64,000 bases of DNA from Billgrantia montanilacus. GTDB taxonomy: Bacteria > Pseudomonadota > Gammaproteobacteria > Pseudomonadales > Halomonadaceae. The stretch spans positions 1 through 64,000 of the forward strand of contig NZ_QPII01000011.1 of NCBI RefSeq assembly GCF_003336675.1, written 5' to 3'. Made by a program: the position numbers and the translations under genes. The notes beneath the pieces were generated by a model. It saw nothing but the letters and a program-made list of their open reading frames with translations, searched no databases and was not told where the DNA came from. Shown here piece after piece: positions 19,846 to 29,895 of the stretch (position 1 is its first letter; every line of letters begins with the position of its first letter).

Positions 19846-20175
19846 ATGGCGTTCGTCTACCTGGCACTGGCCATCGTGGCCGAAGTGGTTGCCACCAGTG
19901 CGCTCAAGGCCACCGAGGGCTTTACCCGGCTGTGGCCCAGCCTGATAGTGGTAGTCGGCTACGTGCTGGCCTTCTACATGCTGTCGCTGGTGCTGCGCTC
20001 CATCCCTGTTGGCGTCGCCTACGCGATATGGGCCGGCATGGGGATCGTGCTGGTGGCCCTGGTCGGTGCGCTGGTGTTCGGTCAGCGGCCCGACCTGCCG
20101 GCTGTGCTGGGGATCGCGCTGATCATCGCTGGGGTCGTGGTGATCCAGCTGTTCTCCCGGATATCCGTGCACTGA
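19846..20175 (+). CDS. Small multidrug resistance (SMR) efflux protein, EmrE/Qac type
   Basis: Four-helix inner-membrane protein that exports cationic compounds or guanidinium-like molecules in exchange for protons. The 109 residues are the family norm (EmrE has 110). The essential acidic residue is Glu13 in YLALAIVAEVVATSALK. The GYVLAFYMLSLVLRSIPVGVAYAIW segment is typical of the EmrE/QacE group rather than SugE/Gdx. The start lies two bases after the preceding stop, with GAGGAGGG as ribosome site, so the genes are co-transcribed. Confidence 0.92.
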   Translation: MAFVYLALAIVAEVVATSALKATEGFTRLWPSLIVVVGYVLAFYMLSLVLRSIPVGVAYAIWAGMGIVLVALVGALVFGQRPDLPAVLGIALIIAGVVVIQLFSRISVH

Positions 20176-20233
20176 GGCATGCTTCGGGCCGGCCACAGGG
20201 GTTCGACATTTTTTCACTACGAGGTTTCTGTTC

Positions 20234-21676
20234 ATGTCGCGTTGGCTTGTCCGGCTGTTGGGATTGACGTTAGGGTTGCTGTTGCCGTTGGTGGCGTCGG
20301 GAGCCGGCTTCACGGAACTGGAGCGCATGGTCGAAAGAGGGTTTCTGGTCAGTGCCGAGGCCAGGCTGCTCGACACCGGCGAAGTCCTCGGTGCCATCGA
20401 GCCCCAGCGTCAGCTGTCGCCCGCCTCGGTGACCAAGGCCTATCTGGCCGCGGCGGCACTGGATCGGTGGGGGCCCCAGCACCGCTTCACCACGCGGCTG
20501 GTGAGCGATGCCGAGCTCAATGGCACCGGCGTCGTGGCCGGTGACCTGATACTCGACGGGGGCGGCGATCCGGCGCTGACCACCGAAGACCTGTGGCGTC
20601 TGGCGCAGCGCCTCCACCAGCGCGGCGTGCGAGAGGTGGAGGGACGCCTGGTGGTCAGCCAGTGGCGATTCGGGCCCGTGGAGTGCATCACCACCGATCG
20701 CTGTCAGGCCCATACGCGCACGGCCAATGCCTACAGCGCGCTGCTCTCGTCGGCGGGGGTCAACTACGGCAGCTGGTGTGTCAGCGTGGCGCCTGGCGCT
20801 GCAGCCGGCCAGCCGGCTCAGATCACCAGCTGTGACAGCCAGACCACCATCGTCGGCATCGATAACCATGTCGAAACCCATCCCCCCAACAGCGGCACCG
20901 AGTTCAGTGCCGAACGGGTCACCGGTGAGGAGGGCGATGTCATGGTCCTGCGTGGCCAGATATCGCTGAACGCCTCCCCCCGCGAGGTCTACCGTGCCAG
21001 CAGCGACCCTGCGCAGCAGACGGCGCGGACCATGACGGCCATGCTCGAGCAGGCCGGGATCGCGGTGCGCCAGGGCTATGCCACCAGCGTCGGGGAGCCC
21101 CCCGCCGCGGCCCGCACCCTGGCGGCAGTGGATGGCAAGCCGCTGCAGGAACTGTTGCTGCGGACCATGAACTACTCCAACAACTTCATGGCCGATGTGC
21201 TGGCGCTCAACCTGGTCGATACGCCGCGCAGCAGCCTGCTGCAGGCCGGCGACGCCATCGAGCACTACACCACGGGGATGCCCGACCATGGACCGTTGAT
21301 CATGCAGAGCGGCAGCGGGCTGACGACCGAGAATCGCACCTCGGCCCATGGCTCCAACATCCTGCTGGAGAGCATGTTCCATCGGACGGCGCTGTTTCCA
21401 AGCTTCGTTGCCAGCTTCCAGTCGCCGGCCAACGGCGTATCGCGCTTCATTCGGCGGGGGTCGTCCACCTTCCAGAACCACGTCATGCTCAAGACCGGGA
21501 CCCTCAATCAGCCGATCGCCGTGCGCTCCGTGAACGGTTACTTCCGTACTCTCTCCGGCCGCTGGGGCGCCTTCACCGTACTGGTCAATGGTACCGCCAC
21601 GACGCCATGGCTCAACTGGGCCCAGGTGCTCGACCCCCTGGCCGATGATCTGGAACGCATGATCGAGGCCCACTGA
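20234..21676 (+). CDS. dacB: D-alanyl-D-alanine carboxypeptidase/endopeptidase (PBP4)
   Basis: Periplasmic class C penicillin-binding protein that trims or cleaves peptidoglycan cross-links. An N-terminal signal (LVRLLGLTLGLLLPLVASGAG) precedes the catalytic domain. The active-site motifs are SVTK with nucleophile Ser65 and Lys68, SNN in MNYSNNFMADV, and KTG in HVMLKTGTLNQ. The 480-residue length fits DacB with its inserted domains II and III. Two cysteine pairs (ECITTDRC and WCVSV...TSC) lie in the insert, which may be disulfide-bonded. dgkA follows 57 bp later. Confidence 0.92.
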   Translation: MSRWLVRLLGLTLGLLLPLVASGAGFTELERMVERGFLVSAEARLLDTGEVLGAIEPQRQLSPASVTKAYLAAAALDRWGPQHRFTTRLVSDAELNGTGVVAGDLILDGGGDPALTTEDLWRLAQRLHQRGVREVEGRLVVSQWRFGPVECITTDRCQAHTRTANAYSALLSSAGVNYGSWCVSVAPGAAAGQPAQITSCDSQTTIVGIDNHVETHPPNSGTEFSAERVTGEEGDVMVLRGQISLNASPREVYRASSDPAQQTARTMTAMLEQAGIAVRQGYATSVGEPPAAARTLAAVDGKPLQELLLRTMNYSNNFMADVLALNLVDTPRSSLLQAGDAIEHYTTGMPDHGPLIMQSGSGLTTENRTSAHGSNILLESMFHRTALFPSFVASFQSPANGVSRFIRRGSSTFQNHVMLKTGTLNQPIAVRSVNGYFRTLSGRWGAFTVLVNGTATTPWLNWAQVLDPLADDLERMIEAH

Positions 21677-21733
21677 CCTGGCCGTAGGCCCTTCACCCAG
21701 CCCGCTAGGGCGCGAGACAGGAAGCACCGCATC

Positions 21734-22105
21734 ATGAAGCGTGAACACACCGGCTGGCGCCACCTGATCAACTCCACCGGTTACTCGCTCAAGGGGCTGA
21801 AGCTCGCTTTCCGCCATGAAGCGGCGTTTCGCCAGGAACTGGCCCTTTGCGTGATTTTGCTGCCACTGGCCTGGTGGATCGGCGAGGGGCCGGTGGAGTG
21901 GATACTGCTGTTGGGCAGCTGCCTGCTGGTACTGATCGTCGAGCTGCTGAACAGCGCCATCGAGAGCGTGGTGGACCGCATCGGCACCGAGCATCATGAG
22001 CTTTCAGGACGGGCCAAGGACATCGGCTCGGCGGCGGTGATGCTGTCGCTGCTGCTGGCGGGCCTGGCCTGGGGGCTGCTGAGCTGGCAGAAATTCCTGA
22101 GCTGA
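21734..22105 (+). CDS. dgkA: Diacylglycerol kinase
   Basis: Small trimeric inner-membrane kinase that phosphorylates diacylglycerol for phospholipid recycling. The 123-residue product has an amphipathic N-terminus (HLINSTGYSLKGLKLAFRHE) and three membrane helices. The catalytic signature is VELLNSAIESVVDRIG near residue 75, followed by KDIGSAAVMLSLL. The ribosome site is AGGAAG. It lies between dacB and glnE; no functional link to them is evident. Confidence 0.95.
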   Translation: MKREHTGWRHLINSTGYSLKGLKLAFRHEAAFRQELALCVILLPLAWWIGEGPVEWILLLGSCLLVLIVELLNSAIESVVDRIGTEHHELSGRAKDIGSAAVMLSLLLAGLAWGLLSWQKFLS

Positions 22106-22192
22106 GTGACGCGATGGGCACCTGCGGGGTGCCGGTAAGGCCTCGCCTTCGTTATGCTGGAGGTATTCGAGCTGCGACAAGGCGAGCTGCAT

Positions 22193-25189
22193 ATGGCCCT
22201 TCCCGATGACTTCCTCCCCGATGACGACGTTCCCGTGCCGCTCAGGTCCGCCCTGGGCAAGGCCTGGCAGCGCCTGAGCGACAGCCTGGCCCAGGCCGAT
22301 AATGTCGCCGAGATGACGGGGCAGGAGCGACCCTCGGAGAGCTGGGAGGCGCTCGATGAACAGCGCCGCCGCCAGCTGGCCCGTGTGCTGGTCATCTCCG
22401 ACTTCGTGCTCGATACCCTGGTGCGCCATCCCGACTGGCTGTTGCATCTGGATGCCGGCGGCGAGCTGGAGGCGGCCCCCGACGAGGCGACGCTGCGCGA
22501 TACGCTGGACGAGCGGCTGGAAGCGGCCGAGGACGAGGCCGGCCTGCATGCGGCCATCCGTCGGTTTCGGCGTGCTCGCATGCTGGGCATCGTGTGGCGT
22601 GACCTGACACGGCCTTCCGGCGTGGACATGTGGTATACCAGCGCGGCGGTTTCCCGCCTCGCGGAGGTGTGCCTGGATGGCGCCCTGGGCTGGCTTGAAG
22701 CGCATCTCGAGCCCCGCTGGGGGCGCCCCGCCCCTCGTGACGATGGCAGGGAGCAGCGCCTGGTGGTGCTGGGCATGGGCAAACTCGGCGCCGGCGAGCT
22801 GAATCTCTCCTCGGATATCGACCTGATCTTCGCCTATGCCGAGACAGGCGAGACCCAGGGCGGGCGCAAGGCGCTCGAGCACCAGGAATATTTCACCAAG
22901 CTGGGTCAGCGGCTGATCACCGCCCTGGACGCGGTGACCGCCGATGGCTTCGCTTTTCGCGTCGACATGCGCCTGCGTCCCCTGGGCGACGGTGGGCCCC
23001 TGGTGGGCAACTTCGCCTCGCTGGCCTCCTACTACCAGGATCAGGGGCGCGAATGGGAGCGCTACGCCCTGCTCAAGGCGCGCCCTGTCGCCGGCGACCT
23101 GGAGGCGGGCGGCGAGCTGCTGGCCAACCTGCGGCCCTTCGTCTATCGCAAGTACCTCGACTTCGGCGCCATCGAGTCGCTGCGCGAGATGAAGGGGCTC
23201 ATCAACCGCGAGGTGAAGCGCAAGGGCATGCAGGCCAATATCAAGCTCGGCCCCGGCGGCATCCGCGAGGTGGAGTTCGTGGTCCAGGCCTTCCAGCTGA
23301 TTCGCGGGGGGCGCGACACGGAGCTCCAGGTGACCTCGCTCAAGACCGCGCTGGAGCGGCTCCCCGACGTGGGACTGCTGCCCCAGGAGGTGGTCGACGA
23401 ACTGCTGCCGGACTATGTCTTCCTGCGCGATCTGGAACATGCCCTGCAGGCGCTGGAGGATCGTCAGACCCAGAGCTTGCCCGGCGACGACCAGGATCGC
23501 GAGCGGGTGGCGCTGGCGCTGGACATGGAAGACTGGCCCGGGGTGATCGCTCGCCTCGACGAGGTGCGGGAGCGGGTGCGTCAGCACTTCGATGCGGTGA
23601 TCGCCGATCCGGAGGGGGAAAACGGGGGGAGTGAGAACGGAGAGAGCGACGAGGCGGAGGATGACAGCGCCGGCTCGCTCGAGGCATGGCGTTCGCTGTG
23701 GCAGGGCGAGTTCAACCAGGAGGAGAGCCTGGAACTGCTGACCCAGACGGATTTCTCCGCGCCCGACACGGCCTTGCGCCGGCTCGTGTCGCTGCGCGAG
23801 TCGCGCCAGGTGCAGGCGATGCAGCGCATTGGCTACCAGCGCCTGGATGCCCTGATGCCGATGCTGCTCAACGCCGTCGCCGAGAGCGAGAACCCGGATA
23901 CCGCGCTGGAGCGTGTCCTGCCGCTGGTCGAGTCGGTGCTGCGGCGGACCGCCTACCTGGCGCTGCTGCGCGAGAATCCCGAGGCTCTGAGCCACCTGAT
24001 GCACCTGTGTGGTGCCAGCCCGTGGATCGCCGAGCAGCTGGCCCGCTTCCCGCTACTGCTCGATGAGCTGCTGACCCCCGAAACCCTCTATACCCCCGCC
24101 GACAAGGCTCGCCTGGCCGATGAGCTGCGCCAGGCACTGGGCCGTATTCCCGAAGACGACGAGGAGGCCCAGCTCGAGGCGCTGCGGGTCTTCAAGCACG
24201 CCCACGTGCTGCGGGTCGCCGCTTCGGATATCGCCGGCACCCGCCACCTGATGAAGGTCAGCGACTACCTCACCTATATCGCCGAGGTGCTGCTCGAGGC
24301 GGTGCTGGGCATGGCCTGGCGGCACCTGGTGCGCAAGCACGGCTACCCGGTGCGCGGGGATGGCTCCCGGGCCGGTGCCGAGCCGGAGTTCCTGATCATC
24401 GGCTACGGCAAGCTGGGCGGCATCGAGCTGGGCTACGGTTCGGACCTGGACCTGGTGTTCGTTCATGATGCCGATGCCAACGCCAGCACCGACGGTGCAC
24501 GCCCCGTCGATGCGCCGGTCTTCTTCACCCGCCTGGGGCAGCGCATCATCCACCTGCTGACGGCGGTGACCCCGGCCGGCACGCTCTATGAAGTGGACAT
24601 GCGCCTGAGGCCCTCGGGCAATTCCGGCCTGCTGGTGACATCGCTGAACGCCTTTGCCGACTATCAGCGCAACCAGGCCTGGACTTGGGAGCACCAGGCG
24701 CTGGTTCGTGCCCGGGTGGTAGCCGGCAACCCACAGTTGGCAGAGGGTTTCCATGCGGTACGCCAGGAGATCCTCGGCCGCAGCCGCGACGTCGAGGCGC
24801 TGCGCCAGGAGGTGGTGGCGATGCGCCGCAAGATGCGCGACCACCTGGGCAGCAAGGGCGAATCCAGTGCCTTCGACCTGAAGCAGGACGCCGGCGGCAT
24901 GATCGATATCGAGTTCATCTGCCAGTTCGCGGTGCTCTCCATGGGGCACGACACGCCCGAGTTGCTCCAGTGGAGCGACAACATGCGCATCCTCGAGACC
25001 CTGGAGAGCAGCGAGCGCCTGCCGGCTGACGACTGTCGGCGCCTGCGTGAAGCCTACCTGGCCTACCGTAGCGCCGTTCACCGTACCTCGCTGACTCGCG
25101 AAGCGTCTCGTGGTGATGACAGTGACTTCCAGGCGCACCGGCAGGTCGTGATCGATGCCTGGCAGCGATTGCTCGAACCGTCGACATGA
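22193..25189 (+). CDS. glnE: Glutamine synthetase adenylyltransferase/adenylyl-removing enzyme
   Basis: Bifunctional regulator that attaches and removes AMP on glutamine synthetase in response to PII and glutamine. Two nucleotidyltransferase domains are visible: GMGKLGAGELNLSSDIDLIF near residue 193 (removing half) and GYGKLGGIELGYGSDLDLVF near residue 738 (transfer half). Helical linkers of the GlnD-like type follow each. Near residue 475 there is an acidic, Gly/Glu/Asp-rich insert that begins EGENGGSENGESDEAEDD, longer than in E. coli. An in-frame ATG at 22154 is an alternative start; neither has a strong ribosome site. Length is about 998 residues. Confidence 0.94.
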   Translation: MALPDDFLPDDDVPVPLRSALGKAWQRLSDSLAQADNVAEMTGQERPSESWEALDEQRRRQLARVLVISDFVLDTLVRHPDWLLHLDAGGELEAAPDEATLRDTLDERLEAAEDEAGLHAAIRRFRRARMLGIVWRDLTRPSGVDMWYTSAAVSRLAEVCLDGALGWLEAHLEPRWGRPAPRDDGREQRLVVLGMGKLGAGELNLSSDIDLIFAYAETGETQGGRKALEHQEYFTKLGQRLITALDAVTADGFAFRVDMRLRPLGDGGPLVGNFASLASYYQDQGREWERYALLKARPVAGDLEAGGELLANLRPFVYRKYLDFGAIESLREMKGLINREVKRKGMQANIKLGPGGIREVEFVVQAFQLIRGGRDTELQVTSLKTALERLPDVGLLPQEVVDELLPDYVFLRDLEHALQALEDRQTQSLPGDDQDRERVALALDMEDWPGVIARLDEVRERVRQHFDAVIADPEGENGGSENGESDEAEDDSAGSLEAWRSLWQGEFNQEESLELLTQTDFSAPDTALRRLVSLRESRQVQAMQRIGYQRLDALMPMLLNAVAESENPDTALERVLPLVESVLRRTAYLALLRENPEALSHLMHLCGASPWIAEQLARFPLLLDELLTPETLYTPADKARLADELRQALGRIPEDDEEAQLEALRVFKHAHVLRVAASDIAGTRHLMKVSDYLTYIAEVLLEAVLGMAWRHLVRKHGYPVRGDGSRAGAEPEFLIIGYGKLGGIELGYGSDLDLVFVHDADANASTDGARPVDAPVFFTRLGQRIIHLLTAVTPAGTLYEVDMRLRPSGNSGLLVTSLNAFADYQRNQAWTWEHQALVRARVVAGNPQLAEGFHAVRQEILGRSRDVEALRQEVVAMRRKMRDHLGSKGESSAFDLKQDAGGMIDIEFICQFAVLSMGHDTPELLQWSDNMRILETLESSERLPADDCRRLREAYLAYRSAVHRTSLTREASRGDDSDFQAHRQVVIDAWQRLLEPST

Positions 25190-25276
25190 AATCAGAACCG
25201 GCCTTGTCGGGGCGCGGTTCCTTCCGCCATCACGACAGTGCTATCACGAAAGCGCTAACACGAACGAGAAATCGAG

Positions 25277-25720
25277 ATGAACAAGGTACTGGTACTGCAC
25301 GGCCCTAATCTCAACCTGCTGGGTACCCGCCAGCCGGAGATCTACGGCAGCGAGACCCTCAACGACATCAACAACGCCCTCTATGAGAAGGCGGCGATGA
25401 ACGGCTGGGACGTCACCTGTCGCCAGAGCAACCACGAGGGCGAGCTGATCGATGCGATCCATGCCGCCCGCGTCGACGGCACCGCGGCGATCATCATCAA
25501 CCCCGCCGCCTATACCCACACCTCGGTGGCGATCCTCGATGCGCTCAACGCCTTCGACGGCATGGTCATCGAAGTGCATCTCTCCAACGTGCACAAACGC
25601 GAGAGTTTCCGTCATCACTCCTATGTCTCGCTGCGTGCCGACGGCGTCATCGCCGGGCTCGGCAGCCAGGGCTACCAGGCCGCGCTGGATGCGTTGATCA
25701 GGGGCGCCAGACAGCCCTGA
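25277..25720 (+). CDS. aroQ: Type II 3-dehydroquinate dehydratase
   Basis: Third enzyme of the shikimate pathway, converting 3-dehydroquinate to 3-dehydroshikimate. The 147-residue protein forms dodecamers in the family. Landmarks are [19 protein letters not shown] near residue 6 with the catalytic Tyr, the [10 protein letters not shown] loop near 54, [14 protein letters not shown] near 76 and [15 protein letters not shown] near 101. In many gammaproteobacteria this gene precedes accBC; here it is followed by the nap operon instead, so it is a single gene with its own terminator-like hairpin. Confidence 0.96.
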   Translation: MNKVLVLHGPNLNLLGTRQPEIYGSETLNDINNALYEKAAMNGWDVTCRQSNHEGELIDAIHAARVDGTAAIIINPAAYTHTSVAILDALNAFDGMVIEVHLSNVHKRESFRHHSYVSLRADGVIAGLGSQGYQAALDALIRGARQP

Positions 25721-25771
25721 GCGGGGGTAGAAGACAGCCCTGAGAGAGATATCTTTGCCGTTGCCCTGCGG

Positions 25772-25795
25772 GCCCGCCATCCGGCGGGCTCGTTT
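25772..25795 (+). terminator. Probable terminator after aroQ
   Basis: GCCCGCC and GGCGGGC pair around ATCC, followed by TCGTTTC. The stem is GC-rich and the T-tract is short and interrupted. It lies 52 bp after the aroQ stop and about 100 bp before napE. Confidence 0.5.
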
Positions 25796-25895
25796 CATGA
25801 ATTGCTTATGACAAGGCGTGACAGGGTCGGAATATTAGCTACCTTTGAAGTCAGGGTGACCAAGAACTTGCTGCTTAGTAATGAGGGAGAGTGGT

Positions 25896-26069
25896 ATGGA
25901 AGACCCGGACACCATGGCGCCGGCGGTCCGAAAACGAAAGGAACTCAAGCTGTTCCTGTTCATCGCCGTCCTGCTGTTTCCCATACTGGCGATCGCCGTG
26001 GTGGGCAGCTTCGGCTTTTCCGTCTGGATTTTCCAGACCTTCACCGGCCCGCCCGGCCCCCCGGGCTGA
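25896..26069 (+). CDS. napE: Periplasmic nitrate reductase subunit NapE
   Basis: A 57-residue inner-membrane protein of unknown role found at the head of nap operons. One membrane helix (LKLFLFIAVLLFPILAIAVV) is followed by GSFGFSVWIFQTFTGPPGPPG, the conserved NapE C-terminus. A GAGGGAGAG ribosome site precedes the ATG at 25896. It is the first gene of napEFDABC; the next start is 7 bp after its stop. Confidence 0.92.
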   Translation: MEDPDTMAPAVRKRKELKLFLFIAVLLFPILAIAVVGSFGFSVWIFQTFTGPPGPPG

Positions 26070-26076
26070 GGGCCGT

Positions 26077-26577
26077 ATGGCAAAGACGAACAACAATAAC
26101 AGGCGTCGTCAGTTCTTTCGCTCCCTTGGCGGACATGGCCCCATCCGGCGGCCTCCCTGGACCGACGATGACTTCACTGAGCGCTGCGTGCGCTGTGCGG
26201 CCTGTATCGAAGCCTGCCCCGAGCAGGTGCTGTTCCATGGCGGTGGCGGCTACCCCGAAATCCGCTTCGACGAAGAGGGCTGCTCCCTGTGCGGCGCCTG
26301 CGTAGAGGCCTGCGGCGAACCAGTCTTCGACACTCGGCGCGTCGCCTTCCCCTGGCGGGCCCGGATCGAGGCCAACTGCCTTGCGCTGGGAAACGTTCAC
26401 TGCCAGAGCTGCCAGGACGCCTGCGAGTGGCGAGCCATCACCTTTGCGCCTGAAATCGGCCGCGCGCCAAGACCGCGACTGGACACCGAGGCCTGTACCG
26501 GCTGCGGTGCCTGCCAGGCCCAGTGCCCCAATCATGCCATCACAATGACAATCGAGGAGATGGCCCATGCCGAATGA
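26077..26577 (+). CDS. napF: Ferredoxin-type maturation protein NapF
   Basis: Cytoplasmic iron-sulfur protein thought to help load the cluster of NapA before export. It has three or more cysteine clusters: CVRCAACIEACP near residue 37, CSLCGACVEACG near 69 and CTGCGACQAQCP near 140. A HCQSCQDAC segment lies between the second and third. The N-terminus (NNNNRRRQFFRSLGG) is polar and Arg-rich with no cleavable signal, as in other NapF. It overlaps napD by 11 bp. Confidence 0.93.
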   Translation: MAKTNNNNRRRQFFRSLGGHGPIRRPPWTDDDFTERCVRCAACIEACPEQVLFHGGGGYPEIRFDEEGCSLCGACVEACGEPVFDTRRVAFPWRARIEANCLALGNVHCQSCQDACEWRAITFAPEIGRAPRPRLDTEACTGCGACQAQCPNHAITMTIEEMAHAE

Positions 26578-26878
26578 AGCCCTGCATATCGCCAGCCTGC
26601 TGGTCCATGCCCGGCCCGAGCACCGCCGGGAAGTGGCGCAATGGCTGGATGACCAACCCGACAGCGAGGTCAGCGCCGACGATCCGTCCGGCAAGCTCGT
26701 GGTGGTGGTGGAAAGCGAGCGCGAGGCACGGATTCTCGAGCTGATCGATTCCGTCCAGATGAGGCCCGGCGTACTGGGGGCGGCGCTGGTGTATCACCAG
26801 ATGCTCGACCCTGCTACCGCCGATGAATGCGCCGACACCGTCCAACAACAAGCCTCAGCAGAAGGGATGCCGACATGA
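26567..26878 (+). CDS. napD: NapA signal-peptide-binding chaperone NapD
   Basis: Cytoplasmic chaperone that binds the Tat signal of NapA and holds back export until the cofactor is inserted. The 103-residue product has the ferredoxin-like fold pattern [20 protein letters not shown], then [20 protein letters not shown] and [11 protein letters not shown]. It overlaps napF upstream and napA downstream (4 bp), which implies tight translational coupling with its client. Confidence 0.94.
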   Translation: MPNEALHIASLLVHARPEHRREVAQWLDDQPDSEVSADDPSGKLVVVVESEREARILELIDSVQMRPGVLGAALVYHQMLDPATADECADTVQQQASAEGMPT

Positions 26879-29379
26879 AGCTGACTCGTCGTGAATTCGC
26901 CAAGGCCAATGCAGCGGCAGTGGCGGCTGCCACCGCCGGCATGGCCATGCCGATTGGCGCCACTAACCTCATCACCAATGCCGAGCTGACGCAGCTCAAC
27001 TGGAACAAGGCGCCATGCCGATTCTGCGGGGTGGGCTGCAGCGTGATGGTGGGCACCCAGAACGACCGTATCGTTGCCACCCATGGCGACGTTCATTCGG
27101 AGGTCAACCGAGGGCTCAACTGCGTCAAGGGCTACTTCTTGTCCAAGATTCTCTACGGCCAGGATCGGCTGCAGCAGCCGATGCTGCGCAAGCGCAACGG
27201 GGTCTATGACAAGCGCGGCGACTTCGAACCGGTCTCCTGGGACGAGGCCTTCGACCTGATGGCCGACAAGTTCAAGACCGCCATTCGCGACCACGGACCC
27301 GACAGCGTGGCCATGTTCGGTTCCGGCCAGTGGACGATCTGGGAAGGCTATGCCGCCAGCAAGCTGTTCAAGGCCGGGCTGCGAACGAACAACATCGATC
27401 CCAATGCGCGTCACTGCATGGCCTCGGCGGTATTCGGCTTCATGCGCACCTTCGGCTCCGACGAACCCATGGGCGTCTACGACGATATCGAACATGCCAA
27501 TGCGTTCGTGCTGTGGGGCTCGAACATGGCGGAGATGCACCCGATCCTCTGGACCCGGGTCACCGATCGACGGCTCTCCTTCCCCGATACCCAGGTGGCG
27601 GTGCTCTCAACCTTCGAACACCGCAGCTTCGACCTGGCCGACATCCCCATGGTGATGACGCCGAATGCCGACGTGGTGATCCTCAACTACATCGCCAATC
27701 ACATCATCCAGACCGATCGGGTCGATCGCGACTTCGTCGATAGCCACACCAACTTCGTGCGTGCGGTGGACGACATCGGCTACGGCCTGCGCGACGAGCA
27801 TCCGCTGCAGCAGGCGGCCGCCAACGCCGACGATCCCAACCGCTGGACGTCGATGAGCTTCGACGAGTTCGCCGAGCACGTTTCCGACTTCACCCTGGAG
27901 CGGGCGGCGCGGGAGTCCGGGGTATCCGAGGGCCGACTGGAGCAGCTTGCCGAACTCTACGCCGACCCCGACATCAAGGTGATGACCTTCTGGACCATGG
28001 GGGTCAACCAGCACACCCGCGGCGTGTGGGTGAATAACCTGATCTATAACCTGCACCTGCTCACCGGCAAGATATCGGCACCCGGCAACAGCCCCTTCTC
28101 GCTGACCGGCCAGCCCTCTGCCTGCGGCACGGCACGGGAGGTCGGTACCTTCGCCCACCGCCTGCCGGCGGACCGGGTGGTCACCAACCCCGAGCATCGC
28201 GCCTTCGCCGAAGAGGTCTGGAAACTACCAGAGGGCACCATTCCCGAAAGGGTGGGCTTCCATGCCGTGGAGCAGAGCCGCAAGTTGAAGGATGGCGAGA
28301 TCAAGGTCTACTGGACCCAGGTCAACAACAACATGCAGGCCGGACCCAACACCCAGCAGGAGACCCTGCCGGGCTGGCGTAACGAAGAGGCCTTCGTCAT
28401 CGTCTCCGATATCTATCCCACCGCGTCGGCCCAGGCCGCCGACCTGATCCTGCCGGCCGCCTCCTGGGTCGAGAAGGAGGGCGCCTTCGGCAACTCCGAG
28501 CGGCGCACCCAGTTCTTCCATCAGCTGGTCACTGCCCCGGGTGAGGCGCGCTCTGACCTCTGGCAGCTGGTGGAGTTCTCCAAGCGCATTCGGGTCGACG
28601 AGGTGTGGCCGGCGGATCAGCTCGACAAGGCACCGGAGCACCGCGACAGCACCCTGTTCGACCTGCTCTACGCCAACGGCCAGGTGGATCGCTACGCGCT
28701 TTCCGACATGGAGGAAGGCTATGCCAACCAGGAGGCCGAGGCGTTCGGTTTCTATATCCAGAAGGGCTTGTTCGAGGAGTACGCCCGCTTCGGTCGCGGC
28801 AAGGGCAAGGACCTGGACGACTTCGACAACTACCACCAGAACCGCGGCAAGCGCTGGCCGGTGGTGGATGGCAAGGAAACCCTGTGGCGCTATCGCGAGG
28901 GCTACGACCCCTACGTGGAAGCGGGCCGGGGCGTACAGTTCTACGCCAAGCCCGACGACCGCGCGCTGATCTTTGCCGTACCCGACGAGCCGCCCCCCGA
29001 ATCGCCGGACGATGAATTTCCTTACTGGCTCTCGACCGGGCGGGTGCTCGAGCACTGGCACACCGGCTCCATGACCCGCCGCGTGCCGGAACTGCACCGG
29101 GCGGTGCCGGCGGCGCTGCTTTATATGCACCCGGAGGATGCCCGTGCGGAAGGCGTGCGGCGCGGCAGCGAGATGAAGGTGATCAGTCGCCGGGGCGAGG
29201 TGCGCCTGCGGGTCGAGACCCGCGGCCGAGTGAGGCCACCGCGGGGGCTGGTCTATGTGCCCTTCTTCGATGCCAACCGGTTGATCAACAACGTGGTGCT
29301 GGACGCCACGGACCCGATCTCCAAGCAGACGGACTTCAAGAAATGCGCCGTTCGTCTCGAACTGGTCAGCCTGGCCTGA
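26875..29379 (+). CDS. napA: Periplasmic nitrate reductase catalytic subunit NapA
   Basis: Molybdenum enzyme that reduces nitrate to nitrite in the periplasm. The 834-residue precursor starts with a Tat signal ([20 protein letters not shown]). A [4Fe-4S] site follows, in [13 protein letters not shown] near residue 47, with the fourth cysteine in LNCVKGY. The bis-MGD molybdenum ligand is Cys181 in [13 protein letters not shown]. The C-terminal MGD-binding region contains [17 protein letters not shown], and the [12 protein letters not shown] ending is typical of NapA. The start is at 26875, within the napD overlap. Electrons come from NapC through NapB. Confidence 0.97.
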   Translation: MKLTRREFAKANAAAVAAATAGMAMPIGATNLITNAELTQLNWNKAPCRFCGVGCSVMVGTQNDRIVATHGDVHSEVNRGLNCVKGYFLSKILYGQDRLQQPMLRKRNGVYDKRGDFEPVSWDEAFDLMADKFKTAIRDHGPDSVAMFGSGQWTIWEGYAASKLFKAGLRTNNIDPNARHCMASAVFGFMRTFGSDEPMGVYDDIEHANAFVLWGSNMAEMHPILWTRVTDRRLSFPDTQVAVLSTFEHRSFDLADIPMVMTPNADVVILNYIANHIIQTDRVDRDFVDSHTNFVRAVDDIGYGLRDEHPLQQAAANADDPNRWTSMSFDEFAEHVSDFTLERAARESGVSEGRLEQLAELYADPDIKVMTFWTMGVNQHTRGVWVNNLIYNLHLLTGKISAPGNSPFSLTGQPSACGTAREVGTFAHRLPADRVVTNPEHRAFAEEVWKLPEGTIPERVGFHAVEQSRKLKDGEIKVYWTQVNNNMQAGPNTQQETLPGWRNEEAFVIVSDIYPTASAQAADLILPAASWVEKEGAFGNSERRTQFFHQLVTAPGEARSDLWQLVEFSKRIRVDEVWPADQLDKAPEHRDSTLFDLLYANGQVDRYALSDMEEGYANQEAEAFGFYIQKGLFEEYARFGRGKGKDLDDFDNYHQNRGKRWPVVDGKETLWRYREGYDPYVEAGRGVQFYAKPDDRALIFAVPDEPPPESPDDEFPYWLSTGRVLEHWHTGSMTRRVPELHRAVPAALLYMHPEDARAEGVRRGSEMKVISRRGEVRLRVETRGRVRPPRGLVYVPFFDANRLINNVVLDATDPISKQTDFKKCAVRLELVSLA

Positions 29380-29403
29380 AGCCGAGAGAGAAGGAGAAAT
29401 GCA

Positions 29404-29895
29404 ATGAAATGGCTCACTATGCTCAGTCTCTCGCTGGCGCTGGTCGTCGCCGGCCTCGTGGTTGCCGAAGAGCACCGCGACGATTCGGCACCGGACGGCC
29501 TGCGGCCGGGCGGTACCCTCAGCCAGTCCCTGCCGGCACCGCCGCTGGCCGGCGAGCCCCGGGATGCGGGGCGTGAAGTGCTCAACTATCCCGAACAGCC
29601 GCCGGTCATTCCCCACGGTATCCGCGACTATCAGGTCGATGTAAGGACCAACCGCTGCCTGACTTGCCATAGCCGCAGCGAGGCGGTACAGGCCGGTGCT
29701 CCCATGGTCAGCATCAGCCACTTCCGCGACCGGCACCAGCAGGTCCTGGCGGCGGTATCGCCCGACCGCTACTTCTGCACCCAGTGCCATGTGCCCCAGA
29801 CCGATGCCAGCCCCATCGTCCCCAACACCTTCCTCACCGTCGACGAGGTGCTGGGCGACATGCTTCAGGAGCAGCGTGAGGGAGGTGGCCAATGA
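29404..29895 (+). CDS. napB: Periplasmic nitrate reductase cytochrome subunit NapB
   Basis: Dihaem c-type cytochrome that passes electrons to NapA. A signal peptide ([16 protein letters not shown]) precedes a 163-residue product. It carries two haem sites, CLTCH near residue 84 and CTQCH near residue 124. The axial-ligand region includes [12 protein letters not shown], and the [11 protein letters not shown] lead-in is typical. It overlaps napC by 4 bp. Confidence 0.96.
   Translation: MKWLTMLSLSLALVVAGLVVAEEHRDDSAPDGLRPGGTLSQSLPAPPLAGEPRDAGREVLNYPEQPPVIPHGIRDYQVDVRTNRCLTCHSRSEAVQAGAPMVSISHFRDRHQQVLAAVSPDRYFCTQCHVPQTDASPIVPNTFLTVDEVLGDMLQEQREGGGQ

Noticed and set aside
20270..21997. 575-codon minus-strand frame opposite dacB and dgkA
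   Set aside because: dacB has SxxK, SxN and KTG motifs in order on the plus strand; the antisense frame has none.
22004..24004. 666-codon minus-strand frame opposite glnE
   Set aside because: A shadow of the well-conserved glnE frame, with low-complexity composition.
25800..25895. FNR or NarP site before napE
   Set aside because: No TTGAT-N4-ATCAA and no clear paired NarP heptamers; TACCTTT alone is not enough.
28225..29892. 555-codon minus-strand frame opposite napA and napB
   Set aside because: napA and napB are unmistakable by cofactor motifs; the frame is a shadow.
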